From NCBI RefSeq assembly GCF_005281475.1, contig NZ_CP040106.1, positions 1,679,501 to 1,743,500 on the forward strand: 64,000 nucleotides of DNA. Reading direction: 5' to 3'. Below, in pieces: positions 35,336 through 42,864 of this stretch. The DNA comes from Echinicola rosea (GTDB lineage Bacteria; Bacteroidota; Bacteroidia; Cytophagales; Cyclobacteriaceae). Under the pieces are notes generated by a model, which was not told the origin of the DNA, did not search any database, and saw only the letters and a list, made by a program, of their open reading frames with translations. A program made the position numbers and the translations under genes. The first letter of the stretch is position 1. Each line of letters begins with the position of its first letter.

Positions 35336-36709
35336 TTAGCCCTTAGGGCGTTTGGCTTGGAGTTTGATGTCCACCAAGTCCGAAATGTGTACGGGCTGGT
35401 TGGTTTCGATGCTTTTTCTGGCTGCAATGCCGATCAGGATGGACATCGCACCATCTCGGGTGCCGGCAGATTGACGGTAGGGGTCAGCCATATCGGGGTC
35501 TTTAAAGAGTTTGTCCTTAAGCCTGACGTCGCCGCCACCATGGCCACCGCCGGAATGGGGAATGGTAATGATTTCCGTTTCCCCAAAATTTTTGGTTAGG
35601 CGGAGTTCGTCAGCAGGTTCTACTTCCCAGGGTTGGCGTTCTTTGATCCACGCTTCCAATCTTCCCTCGGTCCCGTTAAAAGCGATGCGATAGCCTTCGT
35701 AGGGGGAGTAGGTGGTAAGCGAATAGCTGACTTGAACATCATTCATATAGCGGATCTGTACAGCCATCTTATCATAGATGTCAATGTCTTCCCGGTAAAC
35801 ACAGCCATCCCGTAAGTAGCCGTCATATTCTTCATTGGCCACATAGAGGTCCATTAAGCGCTTGCTTTTGGTGATGTCCCAGTAAAAGTCACAGTCATCC
35901 TTGTGTGGGCAAGGCCGACAATTAGTAGAACGGAAAGGGCCATTTTTACCATAAAACTCCAACTTTCCATAAGCAAATACCTCTGCAGGATCGGAATCCA
36001 GCCACCAATTGAGCAAGTCAAAATGATGGGTGGATTTATGCACTAGAAGAGTGCCTCCTTTGTCACGATACCCGTGCCATCGCCGAAAATAAGAAGTGCC
36101 GTGATCGGTGTCCAGGTACCAATGGAAATCTACAGAAGTGACCTTGCCAATTGCTCCTTCATGGAGCAGCTCATATATTTTTTGACGATGTGGACTGTAG
36201 CGGTAATTGAACGTCACAATCACTTGTTTGCCCGTGCGGCGTTCTGCATCAAGGATATTTTGGCATTTGACCTCATCGGTGGTCATAGGTTTTTCGGTGA
36301 TGACATTGGCTCCAGCTTCGAGGCCTTTGATGATGAATTGGTCATGGGTGGAATCCATCGTGGTGACGATCAGGACATCGGGCTTAACGGTGGCCATCAT
36401 CTCATCGAAATCGATAAAGGTGGGACAATCTGCCCCTATGTATTGCTTTCCGTAGGCGAGCCGGCCCTCATTGATGTCTGAAAGTCCCACAAATTCTACT
36501 TCATTGGGATAGTCTTCAACAACGCTTCTACCAAACATGCTCGTACCTCTAATTCCAGTACCTACCAAGGCCACTCGTAACTTGGCTGCTGGGTTTTCTC
36601 TCAGGTGAAGCGCTTTGGCAATTGGATGAATGAAAAAAGAACCGGCTGCCAATGTTCCGGCTTTGGACATAAATCTTCTTCGATGAAGATTGGTGGTTTG
36701 ATCTGACAT
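35336..36709 (-). CDS. Gfo/Idh/MocA family oxidoreductase with Tat-like signal
   Basis: A 457-residue NAD(P)-dependent sugar oxidoreductase. The N-terminus has a twin-arginine-like signal (HRRRFMSKAGTLAAGSFFI), then the Rossmann motif LRVALVGTGIRG, the family's EKPMTTDE motif with its lysine, and a C-terminal beta-sheet domain with CxxCPH-type cysteines (NCRPCPHKDDC). Exported Gfo/Idh/MocA proteins are common in Bacteroidota glycan loci and usually act on modified sugars, often with tightly bound NAD(P). Its stop lies beside the right REP cluster. The substrate is unknown. Confidence 0.88.
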   Translation of the reverse strand: MSDQTTNLHRRRFMSKAGTLAAGSFFIHPIAKALHLRENPAAKLRVALVGTGIRGTSMFGRSVVEDYPNEVEFVGLSDINEGRLAYGKQYIGADCPTFIDFDEMMATVKPDVLIVTTMDSTHDQFIIKGLEAGANVITEKPMTTDEVKCQNILDAERRTGKQVIVTFNYRYSPHRQKIYELLHEGAIGKVTSVDFHWYLDTDHGTSYFRRWHGYRDKGGTLLVHKSTHHFDLLNWWLDSDPAEVFAYGKLEFYGKNGPFRSTNCRPCPHKDDCDFYWDITKSKRLMDLYVANEEYDGYLRDGCVYREDIDIYDKMAVQIRYMNDVQVSYSLTTYSPYEGYRIAFNGTEGRLEAWIKERQPWEVEPADELRLTKNFGETEIITIPHSGGGHGGGDVRLKDKLFKDPDMADPYRQSAGTRDGAMSILIGIAARKSIETNQPVHISDLVDIKLQAKRPKG

Positions 36710-36980
36710 GATGTTTTGGGTTATTGTTGTAATTTGATATAATATAATGAAACATATCCTTTAAAGCACTTTATATTTTGGGTAATCCACAAGTGGATTT
36801 TTATGTACGTTGGGTGGTGCTTTTTTGCGTAGAAACGATGGGATTCCGTATCAATCAGCTATATTCTGGTTGTTTCCCGTGGTGAAATGGATTTTCAGGA
36901 AATGGTTTTTTTATCTTACGGTTTTTTATCCAATTTTGGCACGTTGTTTTCAGAAAGTGTTTATAAATAGGAATGATATC

Positions 36981-37433
36981 ATGATGAAAGCTTTATGGTT
37001 AATAATAGGATTTACCTTTACGGTAATGGTGGCCAATTGCCAAGACTTGGATACTTCCATGTTGGTAGGGAAATGGAAGATGAGTAGCTATGATGTCATT
37101 GATAATGTCCGATTATCAGACCATTACCGCAGCGCTTCACCTCAGGTACGTGAGCGGATGGACCGCAAAATTGCACGCTATATTGACAATACCTTTTATC
37201 ATTTTACTAGCCAGGACAGTGTGTTCTATACAGATTTGAGTGAGGGCACCGTCGTCCAAAAAAGTGCCAGTTATATTTTACAAGATAATGGGATTTTAGT
37301 AATCAAATCCGAGGAGGGAAAGAAAGAGAAAAAAGCTAAAGTCAAGGATCTGACCATAGATCATTTGGTGATGTCTCCCATTGGAGATGACGGAAAAGCG
37401 AAAGGAGAAATGATCTTAAAACGGATCCAATAA
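36981..37433 (+). CDS. Exported small protein, lipocalin-like pattern
   Basis: A 150-residue protein from the ATG at 36981. The frame extends upstream to 36810 but that part has no signal-like start. A hydrophobic leader (ALWLIIGFTFTVMVANC) precedes a mature domain beginning LVGKWKMSSYDV, the entry pattern of lipocalin-like (DUF4923-type) Bacteroidota proteins. It continues with NTFYHFTSQDSVFYTD and ends GKAKGEMILKRI. The cysteine after VAN is not a canonical lipobox, so signal peptidase I cleavage is also possible. Function unknown, single gene. Confidence 0.65.
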   Translation: MMKALWLIIGFTFTVMVANCQDLDTSMLVGKWKMSSYDVIDNVRLSDHYRSASPQVRERMDRKIARYIDNTFYHFTSQDSVFYTDLSEGTVVQKSASYILQDNGILVIKSEEGKKEKKAKVKDLTIDHLVMSPIGDDGKAKGEMILKRIQ

Positions 37434-38361
37434 TGGGAGGGCATTAAGCATGGATTGAGGTTGCCAATTGTTAAAAAAACGGCTATTGTTTTAAAAAAAA
37501 ATGGCTCTATATGGATTATAGTGGGTAAAGATATTAGTCCGGTTAAATTAATGTTGATTCATGTTCCTTTTCAATGGGCAATTTTCTATTCTGCCTTGAG
37601 GTATTTGACGTTAAGAAATCAAAGAAGTGGGCTGGAAAAAGCGCAGGCTTGTTTGACGTGAATCAGTACAAAAAATTGGTATGCTGCACAAATAGAGGAG
37701 TTTGCCTGCGTGAGTGCTGGCTTTGATTTTAGTCATATAGCTCACCGCAGCGGGTTTTTTTGGTTACGTTTTTCACCTGAAGGAAAAAAGTAACAAGGCA
37801 ACAAGATGAAAGGCAAGCTAGAATTTGACATGCAAAGTAATAGTTACCCATAGTAAATCATATAGAACCAAAAAAATACATGTTTTGGTGTATTTTGAGA
37901 TTGTAATGATTTGGTTAAATTTAAAGAACACCATTATAATTTTGCTTTTGTAAAGCAGTGCTTTTCCCCGAGAATGCTTCTCCCCTACAGATTCCCAAAA
38001 TTTGCATTTAGACCATGCTGTTGGTCTAGTGATTTCCTCTATTTTGCCTAATTTAATAACCCAATTCCGACCTAATACGATTACCCAATCAGACATTTTA
38101 AGATGTCTCCAGAAGTGAATTTCAGTATTTTATCACCTAAAACTTAATCGTATGACTAAACTTCAAAAAAGTAAATTGTTACCTGTTAATTCAGGGGGCG
38201 TGATAAGTAGGGGGTTGGATCATGGTTTTAAATTTATGTGTATTTCCGTAGGTGTGGCGATGGAGGTATTGGCCTGCAAAAACTGCAGGCGGGATCTATA
38301 CTTAGGTATGAAGGGACAATTTCGCCGAAAAAAAAATGTGGCCTAGGGTTTTCCAGGCTAC
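37434..38361. other. Long intergenic region with repeat B and unassigned frames
   Basis: About 930 nt without a recognisable gene. Nucleotides 37588-37810 are the second copy of repeat B. After it lie a minus-strand frame of 92 codons (37818-38096) and a plus-strand frame of 64 codons (38152-38346). Neither has a recognisable family, and composition is A/T-rich, so they may be chance or remnants. The small palindrome CCTGCA-AAAAC-TGCAGG occurs near 38274-38290. Confidence 0.6.
37588..37810 (-). repeat. Interspersed repeat B, copy 2 (inverted relative to copy 1)
   Basis: Reading the minus strand gives the same order of blocks as 13668-13900. Plus-strand blocks here include CCTTGAGGTATT..ACGTTAAGAAAT, GCAGGCTTGTTTGACG, GAGGAGTTTGCCTGC and ACCTGAAGGAAAAAAGTAACAA. 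Identity is patchy, with small gaps. Confidence 0.75.
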
Positions 38362-38392
38362 CAAAAAAAAACCATCCGCCGTGGCGGATGGC
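38362..38392 (-). terminator. Intrinsic terminator of the GMC/subunit-3 operon
   Basis: CCATCCGCC (38372-38380) and GGCGGATGG (38383-38391) form a perfect 9-bp stem. On the minus strand it is followed by nine or more T residues. It is 24 nt downstream of the subunit-3 stop codon. Confidence 0.9.
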
Positions 38393-38415
38393 CTTTCGAC
38401 ATCCAAAACAAACAA

Positions 38416-39126
38416 TTAACCAATTAAATTACCTTCATCATCCCATTGGGCCAGGGTGTGCCTGGTGTCGGGATTCATATATATTGGGATATATTTTTCT
38501 TCCAGTTTAAAGCCGTGCTTCGCCATCACATCGTCAGGAACCCCTTTCCACACATTTGGTGTATTACCTTGGTAGTTCAGGTCTTTGAAGCCTTCGGGTG
38601 AGGTGAAGAAGCCTGTGGCGGTTAGATTTCTCAAGGTATTGAAGAAAGTCACACCTCTTTCCATCTCTGGCTTTGCCTTGTCCGGATAAGCGATACTATC
38701 AATGATCTTGATACGTTCGTCTTCGCTAGCTTCCATGAAGGATTTGCCATATTGATCTTCCGCCTGAGTATCGAGCCACATCAAACCACCTCTCATCGGC
38801 GTTTTGTATGCCGGCATGTCCTTGACGATAAACTCAATAAAATCCGGCACTCCGGCTTCTGTGGCACTCCCTGATACATCATCTTTTGGGATGATCACAT
38901 CTACCAGATAGTGCAACTTTTTCATTTCATCTTCTGTAAAGAACTCCTCTTTCTTCAGGGCAGCATTGAGTGCCATCTCTTCAGGAGTACGGCCCCACTT
39001 GGTACCATCGCCGATCTTAGGGGCATGTACTACCTCTTTTGGAGCTTCAGGACCACAGCCGGTCATAAAAAAGCCGGTTGCTAAAGAACCCGTGAATAAC
39101 AGTTTTAAATTTTCTCTTCTATTCAT
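38416..39126 (-). CDS. Gluconate 2-dehydrogenase subunit-3 family protein
   Basis: A 236-residue exported protein. The leader RRENLKLLFTGSLATGFFMTGC combines an Arg-Arg start with a lipobox-like end, so it could be a Tat-exported lipoprotein. The domain from about residue 60 (FFTEDEMKKLHYLVDVIIPKDD, then GVPDFIEFIVKDM and FFNTLRNLTATGFFTSPEG) is that of the small subunit of membrane-bound gluconate 2-dehydrogenase and glycoside 3-dehydrogenases. It is expected to help export or stabilise the flavoprotein encoded 11 nt upstream, which has no signal of its own. Confidence 0.88.
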   Translation of the reverse strand: MNRRENLKLLFTGSLATGFFMTGCGPEAPKEVVHAPKIGDGTKWGRTPEEMALNAALKKEEFFTEDEMKKLHYLVDVIIPKDDVSGSATEAGVPDFIEFIVKDMPAYKTPMRGGLMWLDTQAEDQYGKSFMEASEDERIKIIDSIAYPDKAKPEMERGVTFFNTLRNLTATGFFTSPEGFKDLNYQGNTPNVWKGVPDDVMAKHGFKLEEKYIPIYMNPDTRHTLAQWDDEGNLIG

Positions 39127-39137
39127 CGTCCTCTCCT

Positions 39138-40880
39138 TTAAATATTTTTCTTTTTCAATTCGCTTACAATGTAATCAGAAGTCCTCCAAGCCAGGGCCAA
39201 GATGGTCCAAGTAGGGTTTTTATCTGCTTGTGATACAAATGGTCCACCATCTACCACGAAGAGGTTCTTGCACTCGTGTGCCTGACAGTTACTATTCAGG
39301 ACAGAGGTTTTAGGATCATTGCCCATTCGGGTGGTTCCCACCTCGTGGATGATCCTGCCTGGTGTAAGCAGTCCGTATTGGGTTTCAGGGCCTGGTTTTT
39401 CTCCATAAATAACTGCACCAGCATTGGTCAGTACTTCTTCGAATGTTTCGTGCATGTGCTTGGCCTGATTTACCTCTTGGTCTGTCCAGTTGTAATTGAA
39501 TTTTAAAACCGGAATACCGTATTTATCTACCGTACTGTTGTCGATCTCGCAATAATTTTCATACCTGGGGATGCTTTCTCCACGGCCGGACATGCCTACC
39601 ATGGTGCCGAAGTAAGAGCGGATGTCTTTCTTTAGTCCTTCACCGTAGCCGCCATTGGTGCCAGGATTGCCAAACTCATCCTTGATATGCTGGCGTATGG
39701 TGTCCATGCCAAAGCCGAAACCATAGCTTGGCATACCCATGCCGCCCCAGTATTCGATATGATATCCGCGGGCAAAGTCAAGTTTGCTATTGTCCAGCCA
39801 CCATGGTGTGTAAACATGCATGCCGCCCACACCATCTTCGTTGTATTTTTTCCTGTCGAGCATACCTGGGATAAAGCCCATCCTGTCCGATCCAGTGGAG
39901 TCATGGAGGTAATGGCCGATCATGCCACTTCCATTGGCCAGTCCGTCAGGATGGCTTTTGGATTTGGAATTGAGCATGATACGTGCAGATTCACAGGCGG
40001 AAGCACCCAGTACCACCACGCGGGAACGTAACTTATATTCCTTCATGTCCACTTTGCTGATGTACGAAATACCGGTAGCATTTCCTTTTTCATCGGTGGT
40101 CACCTTGCGCACCATGGCATAAGTAAAGAGGTCTACTTTACCTTTTTTCATGGCAGGTTTTACCAAACAAGTGCCGGACGAAAAATCTGCATAAGCTTGA
40201 CAGGCGCGGTTACATTGGTTACAGAAGAAGCAGGCTCCACGCTCATTGTTGATCGGTTTGGTGAGGATCGAAAGCCTGGAAGGAATCACCGGTACGCCGA
40301 TTTTATCCGCTCCTTTTTTGATGTAAAGTTCATGCAATCGAGGCTTTGGAGGAGGGAGAAAATAGCCGTCAGGCTCATTATAAATCCCCTCTTTTGAGCC
40401 AAATACCCCAATAAGCTGATCAACTTTATCGTAATAAGGCTTGAGGTCGTTATAGCCTATCGGCCAATTGTCTCCTAGACCGTCAATGTCTTTTCGCTTA
40501 AAATCGTTTGGACCAAAGCGCAGGGAGATTCTTCCCCAGTGGTTGGTACGTCCACCTACCATCCTGGAGCGGAACCAATCGAACTTGGTGTCGCCCTCGA
40601 ATGTGTAGGGTTCGCCTTCGATGTCCCATCCACCAATGGCTGCGTCAAAATCCCCAAAAGGCCTGTTACGGGTACTGGCTCCTCTCCGGGGAGATTCCCA
40701 TGGTGGTCTGAGCTGGGTACGGTCTTCTTCCTTTGCAGGGTCAAAATCCGCTCCTGCTTCTACTACGGCCACGGAAAACCCAGCCTCTGAAAGGATTTTT
40801 GAAGCCATTCCTCCCCCAGCGCCTGAACCGACGATGATCACGTCATACGCTTCACCGGACGATTTTATCTGAAAACTCAT
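39138..40880 (-). CDS. GMC family FAD-dependent oxidoreductase
   Basis: A 580-residue flavoprotein. The FAD-binding motif is DVIIVGSGAGGGMASKIL, with the acidic ribose-binding residue in VAVVEAGADF. The NHWGRISLRFGPNDF segment and the C-terminal GTTRMGNDPKTSVLN and LFVVDGGPF are conserved in the dehydrogenase branch of GMC enzymes, the group with gluconate 2-dehydrogenase and glycoside 3-dehydrogenase. CFFCNQCNRACQAYAD holds four cysteines that may bind a metal or cluster. It has no export signal and is probably carried by the subunit-3 partner. It is the first gene of a two-gene operon. Oxidation of a sugar or polyol at the periplasmic face is likely. Confidence 0.9.
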   Translation of the reverse strand: MSFQIKSSGEAYDVIIVGSGAGGGMASKILSEAGFSVAVVEAGADFDPAKEEDRTQLRPPWESPRRGASTRNRPFGDFDAAIGGWDIEGEPYTFEGDTKFDWFRSRMVGGRTNHWGRISLRFGPNDFKRKDIDGLGDNWPIGYNDLKPYYDKVDQLIGVFGSKEGIYNEPDGYFLPPPKPRLHELYIKKGADKIGVPVIPSRLSILTKPINNERGACFFCNQCNRACQAYADFSSGTCLVKPAMKKGKVDLFTYAMVRKVTTDEKGNATGISYISKVDMKEYKLRSRVVVLGASACESARIMLNSKSKSHPDGLANGSGMIGHYLHDSTGSDRMGFIPGMLDRKKYNEDGVGGMHVYTPWWLDNSKLDFARGYHIEYWGGMGMPSYGFGFGMDTIRQHIKDEFGNPGTNGGYGEGLKKDIRSYFGTMVGMSGRGESIPRYENYCEIDNSTVDKYGIPVLKFNYNWTDQEVNQAKHMHETFEEVLTNAGAVIYGEKPGPETQYGLLTPGRIIHEVGTTRMGNDPKTSVLNSNCQAHECKNLFVVDGGPFVSQADKNPTWTILALAWRTSDYIVSELKKKNI

Positions 40881-41308
40881 GTGTGATTATTTTGTGATTG
40901 TCTCTTAAGTTAAATTAATTTTTCACGAAAGCAAAGCCGTTGATTGAGCGTTTCTAAAATTTTTTTAATGAAAAAAAATTAGAACGTCAGGATCAGAGAT
41001 GGCTTATTTTCTGCAAGAAATATAATAAAAATTTATTAGCTAAATGGTTTTAGTGATTGATGAAATTTTGTAAATCACTTTGTGCGGTTGATTGATCGTT
41101 AAAAATTTTAGTGCTACGTTGTCAAAAGAGTATTTTAATCGTTTTGTGATTAGAAAATGTGTAAATAATCTTCTTATTAACCGCTTCAGTGAAAAAAATT
41201 ATAAATGGTTTATTCACTGTTTTATTGAATACATGACAGGAACATGCATGTCCTTCTTTGTAATGTTAGATGGGCCATGCGATGTCCTGTCCACATTTTT
41301 TAGGAAGA
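40881..41308. other. A/T-rich intergenic region upstream of the GMC operon
   Basis: 428 nt with no convincing gene. It should contain the minus-strand GMC promoter, but no clear TTG/TAnnTTTG pair was found. An inverted repeat CAGTGAA (41188-41194) / TTCACTG (41214-41220) and a near-palindrome GGAACATGCATGTCC near 41240-41254 are present. Neither is assigned a role. Confidence 0.4.
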
Positions 41309-41998
41309 TTACAATTCAGGCTCAAGGTATTTCCAAACGGTTTTTGCGACGATCTTGTGGCCTTCGGCCGTGGGATGGATACCGTCAGGTTGGTTGAGAT
41401 CAGGGTTTCCGCCCACGCCTTCTAAAAGGAATGGGATCAGTATCAGGTCGTTTTGTTCCGCAAGGGAAGGGAAAATTTCCTTAAAATCTGTCGTGTAAGC
41501 TTCTCCCATATTTGGCGGTATCTGCATTCCTGCCAAAAGAATCTTGGCGGAAGGATATTCTTTTTGGACCTTGTCGATAATCCCCTGAAGGTTTTCTTGG
41601 GTAGTGGAGAGCTTGATGCCCCGGAGTCCGTCATTGCCACCAAGCTCCAAAATGAAAATATCAGGTTTGGCTTCCAAAAACCAGTCAATCCTGCTCAATC
41701 CGCTGGCGGAAGTTTCACCGCTGAGGCCACCGTTTATGACTTTGTAAGGGAGTCCAAGGCTATCGATCTTTTTTTGGATCAAGGCAGGAAAAGCCTCCTC
41801 CTGATCGACACCATAGCCTGCTGACATACTGTCTCCAAAAAAGAGCACCGTTTTCTGCTTTTCCTCACTTTTATCGTCCACTTTGGCTTCGGAGGACGCT
41901 GTCTTTTCGGATGTCTTTTGGCCTTCACTGCATGAAGTAGCAATGAATGCCCCACACAAAAACATCAACAAAAGAGAAATTGCACGTATTTTATTCAT
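41309..41998 (-). CDS. Arylesterase / lysophospholipase-like SGNH hydrolase (lipoprotein)
   Basis: A 229-residue esterase of the TesA group. A lipobox (FIATSC, Cys23) is followed by a charged linker. The SGNH blocks are FFGDSMSAGYG with nucleophile Ser57, INGGLSGETS, ELGGNDGLR, and DGIHPTAEGH with Asp205 and His208. E. coli TesA has thioesterase, protease I and lysophospholipase L1 activity in the periplasm. Here the protein is membrane-anchored instead of free. The gene is divergent from an ABC transporter of the YbbA/YbbP type, the same arrangement as tesA-ybbAP. Confidence 0.9.
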   Translation of the reverse strand: MNKIRAISLLLMFLCGAFIATSCSEGQKTSEKTASSEAKVDDKSEEKQKTVLFFGDSMSAGYGVDQEEAFPALIQKKIDSLGLPYKVINGGLSGETSASGLSRIDWFLEAKPDIFILELGGNDGLRGIKLSTTQENLQGIIDKVQKEYPSAKILLAGMQIPPNMGEAYTTDFKEIFPSLAEQNDLILIPFLLEGVGGNPDLNQPDGIHPTAEGHKIVAKTVWKYLEPEL

Positions 41999-42186
41999 GA
42001 TATGAAACTTATTGAGACGGATTTACGATTTATATAGTTATTGAATATGCGATACCCAATCCCTAAAATTGATTAAATTTCGCTTTAACCCCATACAAAT
42101 TTAAGAAATAATCAGGTGGCTTGGATTAAAACCAAAAACCACGCCTGAATTGTTTCGGCACCAACAATAAAATTGCACCCATTTAT

Positions 42187-42864
42187 ATGGCTATACTTTC
42201 TATAGATAATGTTAGTAAAATTTATCAAAGCGGTTCGCGCAAATTGACCGTTCTGGACCAAGTAAACCTCCGTGTGGAAGCAGGGGAAAGCATTGCAATC
42301 GTAGGTCCTTCTGGTAGTGGGAAGACCACCTTGCTCGGGCTCTGTGCGGGGCTGGACAGTGCCACTTCTGGTAGCGTGCAGCTGAACGGCCATCGACTGG
42401 AAGTGCTTTCTGAAGACCAGCGGGCTGCCGTGAGGAGCAAAGAGATCGGTTTTATTTTTCAGAATTTCCAGTTATTGCCCACTTTGACAGCATTGGAAAA
42501 TGTCATGGTGCCCATGGAGCTTAAGCAACGAAAAGACGCCAAAGAAAAGGCCTTGGAGCTGCTCCAGCAGGTGGGGCTTGGTGATCGGGCGACGCACTAT
42601 CCTTCCCAGCTTTCGGGAGGAGAGCAGCAAAGGGTCTCTATCGCCAGGGCTTTTGCCAATGAGCCGAAAATCCTCTTTGCAGATGAGCCCACCGGTAATT
42701 TGGATACCGATACCGGTGAGATGGTTGAGCAGTTGATCTTTGAACTGAACAGGGCATCGGGTACCACGCTTATCTTGGTTACCCATGATGTCGAGCTGGC
42801 AGCCAAAACCAATAAAATCATCCATATCCGTGGCGGTAAAATAGAAAGAGAGCAGCATGCATAG
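42187..42864 (+). CDS. ABC transporter ATP-binding protein, YbbA/LolD type
   Basis: A 225-residue ATPase with Walker A GPSGSGKTT, Q-loop GFIFQNFQLLPTLT, signature LSGGEQQR and Walker B ILFADEPTGNLD, with the TGNLDTDTG tail typical of the LolD/MacB/FtsE group. These ATPases power mechanotransmission through FtsX-type permeases without transporting through a membrane channel. The last 8 nt overlap the permease gene, so the two products are made together. Confidence 0.93.
   Translation: MAILSIDNVSKIYQSGSRKLTVLDQVNLRVEAGESIAIVGPSGSGKTTLLGLCAGLDSATSGSVQLNGHRLEVLSEDQRAAVRSKEIGFIFQNFQLLPTLTALENVMVPMELKQRKDAKEKALELLQQVGLGDRATHYPSQLSGGEQQRVSIARAFANEPKILFADEPTGNLDTDTGEMVEQLIFELNRASGTTLILVTHDVELAAKTNKIIHIRGGKIEREQHA

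Noticed and set aside
37818..38346. Two short frames (92 codons minus strand, 64 codons plus strand)
   Set aside because: No family, no convincing signal or start context; kept only as part of the intergenic description.
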